Positions 63,947-64,000 of a DNA stretch of 64,000 bases are shown here, in pieces; the stretch's first letter is position 1; every line of letters begins with the position of its first letter. Position numbers and translations under genes: made by a program. Under the pieces are notes generated by a model. That model was not told the DNA's origin. It searched no databases and saw only the letters and a list, made by a program, of their open reading frames with translations. The stretch is from Clostridium sp. DL-VIII (lineage in GTDB: Bacteria; Bacillota; Clostridia; Clostridiales; Clostridiaceae). The stretch covers positions 5,048,779 to 5,112,778 of the forward strand of contig NZ_CM001240.1 of NCBI RefSeq assembly GCF_000230835.1, in the 5' to 3' direction.

Positions 63947-64000
63947 AGTTCTTTCTTCATATTTATGTTTAATTTCTATGTTTTTACTTTCGATACTTGG

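Overview
The window is a low-GC, gene-dense stretch of a Clostridium (sensu stricto) chromosome, probably near the C. beijerinckii group. The evidence is the strong A/T bias, AGGAGG-type ribosome sites, a bifurcating [FeFe] hydrogenase, class-I c-di-GMP, purine and TPP riboswitches, and long sugar-acid and phosphate-ester operons. The species call is inference. Most genes lie on the minus strand. No tRNA, rRNA or CRISPR array was seen.

Layout from the left. (1) 1-6300: a hexuronate operon uxuA-uxuB-uxaC with a GntR regulator; a complete ISL3-family insertion sequence sits between uxuB and uxaC, with its 8-bp target duplication covering the uxaC ribosome site. (2) 6600-9600: a chemoreceptor followed by an orphan solute-binding lipoprotein. 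(3) 9700-11300: a purine permease under a guanine-type riboswitch. (4) 11500-16700: a ugpCAEBQ glycerol-3-phosphate operon with a Pho-box-like triple repeat upstream, divergent from a small kinase-like gene and a phosphoesterase. (5) 18500-22600: a methyltransferase behind a structured ~245-nt RNA with its own promoter and terminator, then a KAS III-like gene and a six-helix chemoreceptor behind a c-di-GMP-I riboswitch. (6) 22700-28500: an acetyltransferase, a small protein, araM, two small membrane proteins, a transporter remnant, and an IlvD/Edd dehydratase with its FadR-type regulator and palindromic operators. (7) 28700-38750: an MFS transporter, an asymmetric heterodimeric ABC exporter with a LacI regulator, and a MarR-controlled efflux operon with two adaptors. 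(8) 39000-49060: a methyltransferase, a two-component system with a secreted repeat protein, an L,D-transpeptidase, a flavin amine oxidase, and a BlaI/BlaR1-like pair whose sensor is a beta-propeller. (9) 49100-58000: a TPP-riboswitch thiamine-precursor transporter, the hydABC hydrogenase, and alr. (10) 58000-64000: a ~250-bp imperfect palindrome and a tight operon of two dynamin-like GTPases, a coiled-coil protein and an unknown protein, open at the right edge.

The best candidates for undescribed biology are the dynamin-like operon, the structured RNA before the methyltransferase, and the c-di-GMP-controlled KAS III-like/chemoreceptor pair.
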